Below are positions 27,100 to 39,731 of a DNA stretch of 64,000 nt, one piece after another (positions within the stretch are counted from its first letter, which is position 1; each line of letters starts with the position of its first letter). The DNA lies in assembly GCA_018389105.1 (NCBI GenBank), contig JACATO010000095.1:1609501-1673500 (forward strand), given 5' to 3'. A program made the position numbers and the translations under genes. A model generated the notes under the pieces. It did no database searches. It was not told where the DNA came from and saw only the letters and a program-made list of their open reading frames with translations. The DNA comes from Nautilus pompilius. Its lineage: Eukaryota > Mollusca > Cephalopoda > Nautilida > Nautilidae.

Positions 27100-29640
27100 C
27101 TGAAAGATGTTGACTTGCTGAAGAATCCAGGAACATATGGGTGTGATAGATTGATGGTAATGTTGTCAGTCATGGCAGTACACATCTCTCTTGGATAGAA
27201 GTGGAGTGCTTAGTCTCCAGTAATGCACATCATTCTTATTACCTCTACTTTGTCTGCTTGATGCTTTTTTAATCGTTTTTTATGGTGAAATATTAAATAA
27301 AAGACAAGTATATGTAAATAACATACAATTCAATCACTGTGTTTTACTTTCTGGAAGAGGATAATTGATACCCAATATTCTATGTGTATATTTTGCTTGA
27401 ATCTTTTGAATTTGTGAGAAAGCAAAAATAGCAGTGAAGTCAGGAGAATGGAATTCAATGTAATAGTAAATAATTATGGTTGTCCCTGGATATCTTTCTT
27501 CCAGTTAATTCAGAATTTATTTGCAGTAGAAGATCCTGAAAGCAAAAGAAGGTAGGGGTGTGCGTGCGTGCATGTATGCGCGTTTGTTCGTTCCAAAGAT
27601 TGTTTCCCAAGGTGATTTCCAAGTAGCATGCAGTAGTTCAATGAGAGACATATAGGAAAGACTGCTTAATATGGCTATTTATTATGGAGAATAAATGTAG
27701 TCCCTAATCCGGCTTTAAAGATTTTAGTTTTGCAATTAGATTTTAACAAAAAATAATCTTATTGATCAAAGCAAAAAATTCAGGTTCTGACTTGCATGCA
27801 TTTGTTCCTGTACATTTAAAATAACTTTTCTGTCTATGCATTTCCAGTTATTATGCAAATTTATAGTGGTGTGTCCTGTTTTCATAGAAACATGTAATTT
27901 AAAAAAAAAAAAAATGTTAGCCTTTCTTTTTTAGGAAAAGTTTGCTGCTGTTTGTGAAACCAAATTTTAAATTTATTTTTAAACAGGTCACAAGAATGTG
28001 TCTGTCTCTCCGTGTGTGGCTTTTAAATTAAAGTTTCTTGTTTTAAATTTAAGTGAGAATTATTTAAACTGAAACAAAATGTGGTCATCCAAGATCAGTG
28101 TTCATTACCAACTGAACACAACATCAACAAAAGAACCACAGCTCTAAACTGAAGTTACAAGTATACAGAGTGATAAGCTAAGTGAATGTAGAGGAGTGAC
28201 TTAATTGTAGAGAGGTAAAATAGAACAAAAATAATAGAGCAGAGGAATTTTGCTAATTTAAATTCTGTCTTTGATGATACACAGAAGGTGAAACATGTCC
28301 TAAATCGTCACTCGTTTATCGACAGGCAAGAATGACATTACTCATAAATGTATTGGGGTTTTTTTTTTTTTTTTGTATCTGGAACTATAGTTCTGACATA
28401 AAATGGAATACAATACCTGCGATTTTTCATGGTTAGGAATTAGGAATAGAAACACGCCTCAATGTAGCATTAATATTGAGACATACTCTTAATGTGACAG
28501 AAATGTAATGGATATTTTAAAGAAGTATTGTTTAGAATAATTATTGATAGTGTATTTTTTGGAGCAGGATGTCCTGCTATAAATACTTAACATTACATAA
28601 ATTTCTAGAAACTAGGAGGAAAAACTAATCATCATTAGTAGTAGTTTGATTGGTTTTTATTTGGAACTTAGAGAATTTCACATGCTTGGAGAACAAGAAT
28701 AGAGACATTGTTTGTGAATAAAATTGAAGTTGAAATAGAAAGCATAAATCATTAGTTGCTGAAGTGAGTAACTGTCAAAACCCCTTTGTGGTAATTGGTG
28801 GTACATTGTTTGAATCACAATACAGTTTTTGAAGACAAATATCAAAGATAAATTGAAGAGAAACATTTATAAATAATGATGTAACATAAAAAAACTGCAT
28901 AACTTTTTTATTTTTAGTTTTTTTCACATTGATAATGAACACAGCTATGTTTGAACATTTCTCTCATTTAAATTATGCTGGTTAACCACCATTTGTGCTT
29001 GTTTTCTTGTCTTCACAGTTCAACCCCCTTCATCTCTATGGTGTCTGTCCAGTGCAATCTAACCACATTTTCTAATTTCAAAATATACTGAGCAGTTTCA
29101 TAATAAGCATAACATATTCTGAATATCTTTCTGAAATATTAAGAAAAACCCAGCACACAGCCTTTATGCAAATGTTTCTAGTTTTGTAAATTTAATAACA
29201 TAAAGCTCTCTGTCTCTCTCCTTTTCTTTATTTATATATGTAAGTAGTTTTTTAAAGTTTTTTCTCTAGTTTGTAGGTACCATATCTTTAAAGTGTAACA
29301 ACTTCCTCTTTAAAAATTTTCTCTTTAGTGTAAGACTTAAAAATGTTATGTACATCTATCAATTAGAAAAAGAAAAAAAAATATAATTTTTTATCTTAAA
29401 ATCCTAACATCATTTATTTTTAAATATCTGAGGTGTATGCAACACTTAATCTTCACAACATGTCTTTAGGAGAGACTATCACAAATGACAGCTGTGATTA
29501 TTTCCTCTACTCAGTAATGTTCTATTCTATGTACTATGGTCCTGGTGGAAAACACTGGAATCGTGACTGTTTGTTGTGCCTTTAAATTGGTGATGTAGCA
29601 TTTAATTACTTCAGAAGAACTTTGACAGAAGATTTTAATA
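27100..29640. other. Non-coding AT-rich stretch
   Basis: No genes were recognised. It contains a TG/CG microsatellite at 27558-27584 and a T run near 28361-28374. Confidence 0.5.
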
Positions 29641-29646
29641 TATATA

Positions 29647-29878
29647 CAGGGTGTCCGTAAAGTTACTATACAGTCTTACAAGTTACTATACAGACACCAT
29701 GCAGTACAGTAAGATATTGTATTAAAATATTTATTGTAACAAAAGAAATACACCTTTATGTTTATCAAAATCTCAGAAAATACATGTGTTACATCCGAAA
29801 AGACTGTAACAATCAAGGCAAACAAATTCTAAACTGTATAGTAATGTAAGACTGTATAGTAACTTTACGGACACCCTG
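29647..29878. mobile_element. 232-bp MITE with perfect 34-bp inverted repeats
   Basis: The first 34 bases (29647-29680, beginning CAGGGTGTCCGTAAAGTTAC) are an exact reverse complement of the last 34 (29845-29878). TA flanks both ends (29645-29646 and 29879-29880), as for Tc1/mariner-type insertions. There is no coding capacity. The word GTTACTATACAG is repeated just inside the left end. Perfect ends imply a recent insertion compared with the other elements in this window. The autonomous partner is not in view. Confidence 0.95.
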
Positions 29879-29884
29879 TATAAT

Positions 29885-31550
29885 GAAAATGAATTTCGAA
29901 GATTATACATATGAACCCCCCGCTTTTTTTTTTCATACTTATATACAACAGAAGAGATTATGGAGAATTAGATATTAAAAATAAAAATGTGTAATGAAAA
30001 TTGATCAGTCACTGCATATTTATGGTTTCATATTACTGATTTGTTTTCGTAAAGAGTTTTGTTACCAACATGATTTAAATTCAGTTTTGTTTGTTGAGTA
30101 TAGATTTTCCCATATGCACATTGTCATAACAGAATATGGTTGTCAATGAATCTTAATTCTTATCCCTTTCAGCAGTTTAATCATATCATTTTTGGTGGTA
30201 GTTAAAAAAAAAATGTAATATATAAAAGTATTATACTTATGAATGTGGTAGTGGTACACTGTGTGTGTGTGTGTGTGAGAGAGTGAGTGAGAAAGAGAGA
30301 GAGAATAAACCTGTTCTAGTGCAGTTATTTTGCTTTTATGAACTGTCTTTTTTTTTTTTTTTACAAATGTATACTTAAATTTCTTTCATAAACAAAAAAA
30401 GACTTCACAACAAGTTTCAGATTGCACAAGGTCTTCCTCTACTCTACTGAAAGTTTGCCAGCATCTTGATGTCATCATGTAAATTTTCATGCTTTGATGG
30501 ATGGTATTGAGATCTCAGCCAGAAGATAAATTATTGCTTCATTTAAACATATTATTACATTCTTTTTTTGTTTGTTTTTAATGCTTCTTGTAAACTGACA
30601 AAAATACTTAATAATAACTTCTATAAACTTTAATTTTTGTTGGAGCAAGCTAACAAGTTTTAACAGGAAAACTACCTCAAAACAGTTTTTGTTTTTTTTT
30701 TAAGGCATATTTTAAGCATACTTGTTTTCTGCACATTAAAGATTCAAATTTGTCTTTGATATAGCTTGGGTAAAATATTGGAAAATGATTTATTCATACA
30801 GCATATCCTCCAGGTATGATGTTTTTTGCAGGTCAAATAAATGTATGATTATTCATGATATGATGGATGATATTAACTTCTCAGATGTGGAAAGCGTAAA
30901 ATTGAAGTTACACTGAGTGTTTTACATTTTATATTTTAGTAACTTTTTTGTTTTTTTAAAAAAGTAAATTAGCTGCAACAGCAATTTGTTTTTTAATGGT
31001 GAAAGAGTTTTATAAACAGATTGATTTGTTTGAATCTTGAGAACTATCAAGTCTGATTAGTATGAAATGTGAGAGGAAGCAGCAAAAAAGATAGATTTTG
31101 AGTTAGCAGGACCTTTTAATGGGCTGTTTTTTTTTCTCATTGTTTGACGATTATCCAAAATGGACTATGAAAACAGTTTGGAAATGCAGTATTTGATATA
31201 GGACTTGGGGCTAATTTTGGTTTAGTTGGTGTTGTCACAAGTCAGCAACTTGTAAGTTTGACCATTGCTTTGCATTATACTACACTTTGAACTCCTGGTA
31301 CATGGTCATGTGCATGTTTTTGTCCCCAGAATTTAGGCCAGATTGATCTCTATGTATTTGTTACTCCATTCTAAATTCATTAATGTCTGGTGTATCTGTA
31401 TATGTTTTTCTAAAAACTGATAAACTAATATGCTGCATCTAGGAACACATCATTGTTGTTGTTACAACTCTGCTATTCTTGATAGTGAACTAATTTAAAA
31501 AAAAAGTATTTGGAGGAGAGGTGTAGCAGGTAAAAGTATTGGAAATATGA
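29885..31550. other. Non-coding AT-rich stretch
   Basis: No genes were recognised. A compound (TG)n(AG)n microsatellite lies at 30260-30304, and a T run lies near 30348-30362. Confidence 0.5.
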
Positions 31551-31562
31551 AGCATGCTATAT

Positions 31563-33483
31563 GGTTCTTGGACAACTGCCCCCTAAGCACAACTGGACGG
31601 GAGGATACAAATACTAATAAAACTAGCATATATTCTTATATCGGATATATCGCATATACCATGTCTTGTCATATATCCTATATCTGGGATGAGGCGTTTT
31701 GGCGGCGGTCATCTCAGTAAAGGAATTACTTGTAATAAACTTATAAAATGTGAATAAAGTCAGCATTAAATGCCAGGCTCAGGCTTAGATTTATCACAAA
31801 TAACTTTATTTGCGAAGTCATCGTGGCAGGTTTTGAATATTTACCACTGCTGTTTCACCACGATTATCAGCTATGCATATTAGAATTGAGTGATACCTAG
31901 GTTCTAGTTTAGGCTTATTTATTTAGCATTTTGTAAACTTTAGCCCAAACAGCTTCTTTTGCCGAATCATCTAGCATTGAAATGGCATTGCCGAAACATC
32001 CTGCCCTCTTCTGTATTACATATGGTACCAAGAAAACTGCCCCCGACAACAGCCCCCAAACAATTATCCCACAGATACTACTACTGGCCGCTTGTTCATA
32101 GAATTATCCAAAAGCAATACATCATATATCATACGTATTTATTAATATACGTAATCACTAAAATTGCAAATTGTGGGCAATCCCTCTGAGAAACTCTAGC
32201 ACATGACAGTTTTGGAAGTCTTGCACGATGTTTATTATCCTTTCCATCAAATCCTGGTAATGTTTCCGCATATGTGGTGCTGAATGCCCTGCAAGCATCT
32301 GATTGATGGTGACGCTGGTCAATACTTGCTTCCTCTTCAGCACTTCAAGAAACCTCCATATGTTTGGATGGAATGATGCAATGTTAGCTTGCGTATAGTT
32401 ATGCTATCCTTCCAATGAGTTGTTGGTCTGAGGGAGATCTTCGAAGTAGTCTGTGATGAAATCCGCTTCAGATGGCATTGTCTCTTGAAGTGCCTCAAAC
32501 GCATGAACCACTTCAGCTGGTGGAACCAATGCTAATGCTGGTAGCATACGTATTTTGAGGGCAAAGTTGGTGTAACTTTGATATCTTCCTTGTAATCCAT
32601 CAGATTACACTTTGCGATATATGTTTTGTGCCCAATGGTAGAAACATCCTTTGACTGGCATTGGGGAAGATCTCTTCAGTGGCATTCGTAGCAGCTTGTT
32701 CCTAGTCGATGAGGAATGTCTTTGGCTTGAGCCGGGGGTTGATGGTGAGGAGTTGTTGAAGGAGGTCTTCATAAGTTCCTTGTTGTTTGTTTGGTAGGAG
32801 GACATAAACACAAGGAATGACTCTTCTTGAAGTCAAAGGATGAATGGTATACAGTTGGTAAAACAGTTGAGGCACCACTTTGAATGTTCCATCACCAAAC
32901 CAATCACTTGAATTCTCCAGTAGCCTGATGTTTTTAGCTGTAGAAAACACCAGCATCCACTGATCACTGGATCCACTATCATAAAGCAGAAAGTCTTCAC
33001 CATCAGCCATCATCTTGTAATCAGATGGAATGACCATGCCAACAAGATTTGATGGAATAGGATGTGGGGTGCTGACTGCTTGTCTGTAGCGTTGTACTGC
33101 ATGTCGAATATGTCTTACAGGTGGTAGTTGAGTTGACACACCTTCTGATATGGACTGGACATTTGCAGTAATAATTTGCTGTGCGGTCTCTTGGGTTTTA
33201 ATCACTTTATTCTTAATTTCCTGCTGTACAAACAGGACTTCTTGGCAGCGAATGTCAGCAGCATGGGTGTGCTCATTAACATGGCCAACTACTTCATTTC
33301 CACAAACTCTAACTTTGGCTTTACATTTGCCATGCCGGCGTTGGTCACGTTCATAAAGCGGGACCATCACATGATTCAATTATGTAATCTGCTTCCAGCA
33401 TTTCTTCTAAAAATTCTTACCATACCCTACCTATATACAGCCATGTTCTCCTTGTTTGGGGGGGGGGCAGTTGTCCTGATACT
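31563..33483 (-). mobile_element. MULE (Mutator-like) DNA transposon
   Basis: An element of about 1.92 kb around a minus-strand FLYWCH/MULE transposase. The end blocks match as inverted repeats: GGACAACTGCCCCC at 31570-31583 and its complement at 33462-33475. Outside them, ATGCTATAT (31554-31562) and ATGCTATAC (33484-33492) form a 9-base target duplication with one mismatch, the size typical of Mutator-like elements. Terminal inverted repeats are short, about 14 clear bases plus a weaker 7-base extension. The exact outer boundary is inferred from the duplication. Confidence 0.8.
32158..33379 (-). pseudogene. FLYWCH-MULE transposase pseudogene
   Basis: The first open stretch (33379-32702, 225 codons) starts in a FLYWCH-type zinc-finger end (C-x-A-K-V-R-V-C with HTHAAD). 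It continues into the MULE core with WFGDGTFKVVP, carrying the first catalytic Asp, then FYQLYTIH and VLLPNKQQGTYEDLL. It ends at FLID, the second Asp, followed at once by TAG. The frame resumes with EQAATNATEEIFPNAS, shifts, then gives KGCFYHWAQNIYRKV and a TAA. It continues as DGLQGRYQSYTNFA to DLPQTNNSLEG, where the usual Trp is a TAG before HN. The last piece (32343-32158) ends ...FLRGIAHNLQF. Three stops and one frameshift over about 400 codons indicate fairly recent decay. The true N-terminus upstream of 33379 was not identified. Confidence 0.9.
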
Positions 33484-33714
33484 ATGCTATACGTATATAT
33501 ATATATAAACATGACAGGCTATTTTTTAAATTGTAATTTTTTTGTGAACTTGTATAGAATTCATCTGTTTACCTGTATAAATCCTAGTACTGAAGAATTT
33601 TAGTGAAAATATTTCAAAATAATGTAGCTATTTATTTTAGTCTAGAAAGCTAAAAACTATACCTTAAGAAAATGTATCTATTTAAATTATATCATTTTTA
33701 TTGTGTATCATCTG

Positions 33715-33985
33715 CATTCAAGGGTCATTGAGGGAAAGGATACTCATGTGGTAGGTCCCCATAATCCTTTCATGCTACCTAGGAATGAACCTGCTGGAAA
33801 TCCCTACTAGAACTTTTTTTTTTAGACATGGGAAGAAACCCTAGTGCCTGGAGAAAACCCATACAGCCAGACAGTGAAGAGAAGCAAGGTGAAACCATGG
33901 CAGAGAGCTAGCAGGCATTGAACTTCTGGCTGTCAACCTTAGCAGTTCAGTAGGCTAACCACCAGACCACCCGCCTGCCTAACTT
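33715..33985 (-). mobile_element. tRNA-derived SINE with V-like central domain, copy C
   Basis: On the minus strand the head reads GGTGGTCTGGTGGTTAGCC (box A-like), followed after about 30 bases by AGTTCAATGCC (box B-like). This is the order of a tRNA promoter. The body continues with GGGTTTTCTCCAGGCACTAG and a GGTTTCTTCCCATGTC stretch. That closely resembles the central V domain of V-SINEs, in which GGTTTCCTCCGGGTGCTCCG is followed by a CCTCCCACAGTCC-type stretch. The tail drifts into AATAAAAATGATATAA-like sequence below 33720. It is the clearest of the three copies in this window. Confidence 0.7.
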
Positions 33986-36421
33986 ATAAAATAAGACAAA
34001 TTTACTTATAATTCAAAAACTCATTTATGCATGTTTAAAATAGTTGTTGCTCTTTACTTTTACAACCTTCTTAGCAATTATACTCATCATTGTTGGATAT
34101 CAACTTTCTTTGAAATTTGAATTTTCTCATAACTAATAAAGCCTCATAGTCTAGGTTATTAAAATGATTTTTCAGGTTTATTGTTTTCATTTTAGTTGGT
34201 TTGAAGTCTCTATCTCTGTGAAAACTCTTGCTGTATTGTGTTTGCTGTTTTTTAAGTTGCATTAGCAAAAGTTTAACCATAATTCAGCACTTAAAAGCAA
34301 TTGCTTTTCTCCAGGGCATTGATTGATGCTGTCACTGACATGTTCTGGAGAACAAACATTCATAATGGACATTTATGTCATGTGGGTAGTTTATTTGAAA
34401 TATTTATGACTAGTACATCCATTGGTTCCGCTTAACAGGCTGGATGAAGTAAATAATTGGCAGCCACAGGTAGCCAAAGTTTGTTGTTGATTTTTCTCTC
34501 TTTAGTTTTGGTTTTTCTGTACATTCACAAATTACTAAAATTACTATTATTATGTTATGTTGCAGAGACTCTATCATCATCATCAGAGAACCAGATATTT
34601 TTTGTGAAAAGAAATATTACTACCAGTGTAAATGTCCAGTTCAAAATATAAATTATTCTAAAAAATTTTAGTTGGAAAATATTAAAGCCATTTCAGAACG
34701 ATTTATCCTTACTTTCTACCTATATTTTATTAATCCATTTATTTAATTTTTATTGGAACTTGTAGGTTGATAATTTTTGGATTTCTGGTTGCATGAAGGC
34801 TAAATAATAATTTATATAATTCTCTGCATCACGCAACAGATGATAGATTACATTTTCTTTCTGAGTGTATATTACAACATCAGCAGATGATTGATGTATG
34901 CAACAAACAAACAATATGGCAGGTGTTGTTGGTCAAATATAATAGAAACCTTATATCATCTTTTTGCTAATACTCTTAACTCCTATATTTTGGTTCTGAT
35001 CATTAAGTGATGGAATTTAAAATTAAAATAGCATTATGAACAAATCTTGAATCAACCAAAACAAAAAAAAAATTATGGGTTTCAGTTGATGATTGTTTAG
35101 TCTCTCTCTCCTTTTTTTTCTTTTGTCACACTTCAAAAATATATCACTAAATAATAATTTTGATAAATCTTATTTAGTTGAAGTTCTGCTAAAATACGTT
35201 TATTAGACTGTGATGCAGTCATCTGTTGAGAGCTGTTATGGAACAGAATTATTTTTGTGGAGGCTACATCACAAAAGTTATTGGGTGTCACAAACTCCAA
35301 GAAATTTTTGAAATGATTTGACAACATACATTTATGAAAGGTTGAAAATGACAGCTTATCTAAAAGGATTACTCAGCGCCCTCCAGTATCCAATAGTCTA
35401 CAAACAATTTACAGTAATTTGTTCTACAAATGAGAAAAATTTCTTTTTAAAATAAATTTCTCAATATTAAAAAGTGACCTGTCACATTGTTTCCTATCTC
35501 TTCCAGATTACCACATGATATTCCAGTGGGCTTAGTACCAACCACACAGCTATGCTGGTTACTGGTATTTGACCTAGCAGGAGGGTGGGTGGTGAATGAT
35601 TAGGCAACCTCTTAGAATTATTTTAGTTCAGTGGAGCTTCCCTGTGCTTCTGTTATCTGCTTGGTATTTCTCAAAATTGATGAAATTTTTAATACTGAGT
35701 TGTAATTTGTCAGCATCTGCTAAGAATATACAAATTTAAAAGTATGCCTTTTCTACTAAGAAAAACAAAACAAAACTTTTTATTTGTTTCCATTCTCCCG
35801 TTATCACTCTCTTCCCCATTTCACAAAGATATATATTTTTATTTGGGAAACTTTAAAACTATTAAGTCATGGCATAGAAATGTTTTGAAAAATGTCACTT
35901 TAAAAATGTTATATTAAGAATTAAACTGTTGAAAATCTATTTCTGTTTTGGCTTGATTTCCTTTTAAAAACATTAGCTTGATATTTGTTGAAATATTTTT
36001 TCTTCTTAAAGCTGTAATATTTGTTGTTAATTAATTTATTACACTTGAAAGTAATGTCCTTTCTTCGAAAACCTACCATTGTTTAGTTTGACTTATATTT
36101 GCATAAGACTTGAACAAAAGGTCTGAGATGTTTTTTATTTTTGATTTTTAATGTGATATTGATAAGTTTTCCATGTGACAGATAATAACAGATGCTAGCA
36201 TCTGCTTTAATTTTCCTTTTTAAAAAAAAACAAAAACACTTTTCTCAATGAATAACATTTTAAAATGAAACAACACATCTTTAACATGATTTTTTAAAAG
36301 TAATTTCTTAATAGTATTATTGAACAATGGGGTAGGTAAAGGGAAAATATTTGAAAAGCATGCCATTTTGATATTGGAGGAAATTTAAGAAGCCATAATT
36401 GTCAATTGTTTGTTGTAGTAT

Positions 36422-36436
36422 CTGCTATTATAGCAG
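36422..36436. repeat. Perfect short hairpin
   Basis: CTGCTA and TAGCAG are perfect complements around TTA. It stands just upstream of the larger foldback at 36447-36524. Confidence 0.75.
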
Positions 36437-36446
36437 TTCATCATTA

Positions 36447-36524
36447 TGGATTTATTTGTTGCAAAGGCAATATAAAGCAGCATAAGATTTGGTTGTAGTA
36501 TTGCCTTTGGCAGTTAGTAATCAA
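36447..36524 (+). ncRNA. Candidate miRNA-precursor-like hairpin
   Basis: GCAAAGGCAATA (36461-36472) pairs with TATTGCCTTTGGC (36499-36511) with a single bulged base. The stem can continue outward with mismatches to a GATT/AATC closing pair, and inward through GCAGC/GTTGT (with wobble pairs) to a loop of about 10 bases. The overall size, near 75 bases, is right for an animal pre-miRNA. It does not match any conserved miRNA family I recognise. The surrounding block (about 36390-36600) is free of simple repeats. Expression and conservation are unknown. Confidence 0.25.
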
Positions 36525-39500
36525 TTGCGAAGATATAGGAATTAGTGGAAGCTTTGCAGGAAAAATGATTATATTAAATTACTAAACAAAATCACTGTCT
36601 GTCCAGGCTGTTATGATATAGTTTGGATTTCTTTTTTCTTTATGTGATAATATGGAGAATCTGCTAGCTATTGTTGTTTAATGCTTTTATCTCGCCAGTC
36701 AAGACACAGCTCCTTTCACTTTCTTAATGTGAAAAGACTGCAGAATAGAAATTATTTGTTGCAGTTATCATTAATATTTCTATTGTCTAAATAAGGTAGA
36801 TAATGCAGGTAAAAAGAAAAAAACACTTGAAAAGATAGTGAATATGAATACAGAGAAAAGTGTTTAGTTCTTCTGGCATGTGGAAACAAGATGGTTGATC
36901 GTTTTGCATGTCACAACTGGTAGTTGGATTAGTGCTTGTCACTCTGATGATAATATAAACCCTAGTTTATTGAGGTAATTATCATTTTGCTTCTAAATTT
37001 TGAAATGAAAATTGGTGCATTTCAGTGAAGACATGCTATGTATGAGACTAGCAACACAGGAGGTACCCTTACTAAGACAGAAGCCTGTTAATCTCATTAA
37101 TCATGGGGTTAATGTAGAAATATTTGATGATATTAAAAGGAAACCACCACAAAATGTTATAAATGTTAAAAAGATTGGATTAAGATAATTTATCTGTTAT
37201 TCTTGTATTGTCTAGTACATTTTTCAGTAATTATATAATTCAGATACTCAGAAATTATGTAGAGTTCCTTTGTCATACTCGTAGATAAGAAAACTAAAAT
37301 TTATCAGCTTTATATATTCATTTGTTTATTATTATTATTGATTTTTTACAAAGATGCACCCGTGTCTCTTGTACATTGTTTGACATATCCTATAAACCTG
37401 TATTAGGGTTTGTAATGAAAGTTCTAACACCTGATTTCTGGAGACTCAGGAAATGCCACTGAATTCTGTCACTCATCGGTGGTGTTTTAACAATATGGGG
37501 AATATATCCTAGTCTGCTTATTTTGCTTCAAAGCTGCCCATTACAAACCTGCCATTCAGATTTCCTCCTCATTGGTTTTCTCCAGTGTTATTTAGGTCAG
37601 CAGAAAGAACTTTCTTTTGTTCATGGTGCAGGTATTCCCAATCATTGTGTGGGCAGCAGAGAAAGAGGTCTACCAGTATGTCTCTCTCCATTCTCTCTTA
37701 CTGGATAAATTGATTTAAATGATGCAGAATTGTTTTTTAAGAATTTTTTTCTTTTTTTTTGGAATGGTTAGTTTTTGTAAATTAATCCTTTTTTCGATTT
37801 TGATAATATGGTGTGGGAAAAGATTTGGTATAACCATTTGGAGAAATGTTAATGCATAGAAAAAATGCATTAACTATGCTTAAAAATAAATAAAAACGCA
37901 TGTAAATAAATAATTTTATTGAATTGGGTCCTTAAATATATTTATTCACATTTGATCAGTCAATAAAATAATTTTTTGTTTTTATTTTTACTTTGCTTAT
38001 CTAGAGTCACGAATGTCACACTGATGATAGTCTGCTTACAGCATATCCTATACAACTTTGTTGCTGTTGTTGTTCTTAAAATTTCTTATTTGATCACACA
38101 AAAATGTGTGAGTAGTGGATGGTTGAATACATGGTGTATTGACCTACTATGGTATGGGGGTGTGTGACAAGTTTAATCTTTGTTGGAAGATCTTTGTTGG
38201 TGAACATTCCAATAGCATAGTTGCTTTGCAGTCTTCTGCACCAGTCTGATCACATTTTAACAGGAGTTCTAGTAAGGAATTGCCATTCCCATGCTGAGCC
38301 AGGCTTCACAAGAGACAAAAACAGCAATGCTCATTAGAAGTGACCTTGGCTCTTTGCAGCTTTCCAACTATTTTTATTTGCAGAGAATAGTGTTTTCAAT
38401 AGAAGAATAAATAATAATAATAGTAATTTTAAAAAACCTAAACATTCAAGTTTAAATATCTCTTCAGTTGGATATACTTTTACTTGGTGATTCAAATTAA
38501 GAGTAAAATTTTTTTGTTTAACCAAAGTTGGCTGGAATTTTTCCATCTGGTTTGTAATTGTATGGGGTTGCTGTACGATCATTATCCAAATTGAAGGTAG
38601 GGTTGGTTCTACATTACCCATTTTTTGATTTTTGACCTTATACTCATTTTATCCAATCTCAGGTTGATCTGTTTGGTTTCTATCAAGTGTGTAAGTACCT
38701 TTATATCCATTTGTATTCTCTTTCTACAGACATCAGCTGTATGAGGCTGCTACTTCCTTAGAAAACCTACCATTGCTTTTTTCACTCATTTAGACATTGT
38801 ATTTTGTTGTTATATTGCTTTTATCATAACACCCTGGATATTCTTCTTTAAATATAATTCTTAAACATTTTTTTTGGTTTGTTTTCTTAGTTATGGTGTT
38901 GACAAAATATGCCACTTGTACAGAAAAGACAAAAAATATTATAAAACTTTAGGCAGCATTCTATAACTACAAATGATGCTGTTACTAATAATTCTGAACT
39001 AATAAACTTTTAATTTACAGATTTAATAAAACTCAAAAAAAATAGCTATCCCTGTCAGTAAATGTATAGTTTGGTTGGGTTTCTCATGCAACCTATTTAC
39101 TCAAAATATAAATTATTTTGCTGATGGAAATTAAGGCGAAAAACAACAGAAATGGAATTGTCATTTTGCTTTAAACATAACAGGGAAGATTAAATAAGTG
39201 TTTTATTTGGATTTTTGTTTAGTTCTTGAATGGATTCCCCCCCCCACTCTTTCTATTCAGTTTTATATTTCTGTACAAAGGTAATCAAGATTTTTTTAAA
39301 AGTAGAATATGATAGTTTAAGTACCATCTTTAAGTATTCCTGATAGCAGACTGATTGCCAACATCTTTGACAGATACCAGTGGCAGTTGACATCCTACTG
39401 GGTGATTTATTTTTACAGGGTTTGGCAAAGTCACTAATTCTATCTAATTTTAACTGAAAATCATATATCAAGGTACTTATTGGATAGTAAGCACTGCATG

Positions 39501-39698
39501 TGACAAAGAATGCAATCCTCTCATGATTTGGAATCTGACTATCAAGTGGTTCTGAATGGAGATTAATCTGAGTAAGAATAATGCATACGTGCAGGTCTTG
39601 TACAGTAGTTTCTAAGTAAAATGGCATGATTACTATACATTGATTGTAGATGCCACAATGGTTGCAGTATCAACTGCTGGTTTTGTCTTATGTTTCAT

Positions 39699-39731
39699 TA
39701 ATGGTATCCAGATTATTACTCGATACCATTA
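39699..39731. repeat. Inverted repeat with perfect 10-base arms
   Basis: TAATGGTATC at 39699-39708 is the exact complement of GATACCATTA at 39722-39731, with a 13-base loop. Confidence 0.75.

Noticed and set aside
33715..33985. Functional tRNA gene
   Set aside because: Box A/B-like words are present, but no complete cloverleaf can be drawn and the sequence continues into a SINE body.
38334..38621. 95-codon minus-strand frame
   Set aside because: No recognisable domain. The C-terminal leucine run comes from an AT-rich trinucleotide-like stretch.
39253..39627. 124-codon minus-strand open frame, the longest without a transposon match
   Set aside because: It has cysteines near its C-terminal part but no family resemblance I can state, and no supporting signals around it. 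Length alone is not enough.
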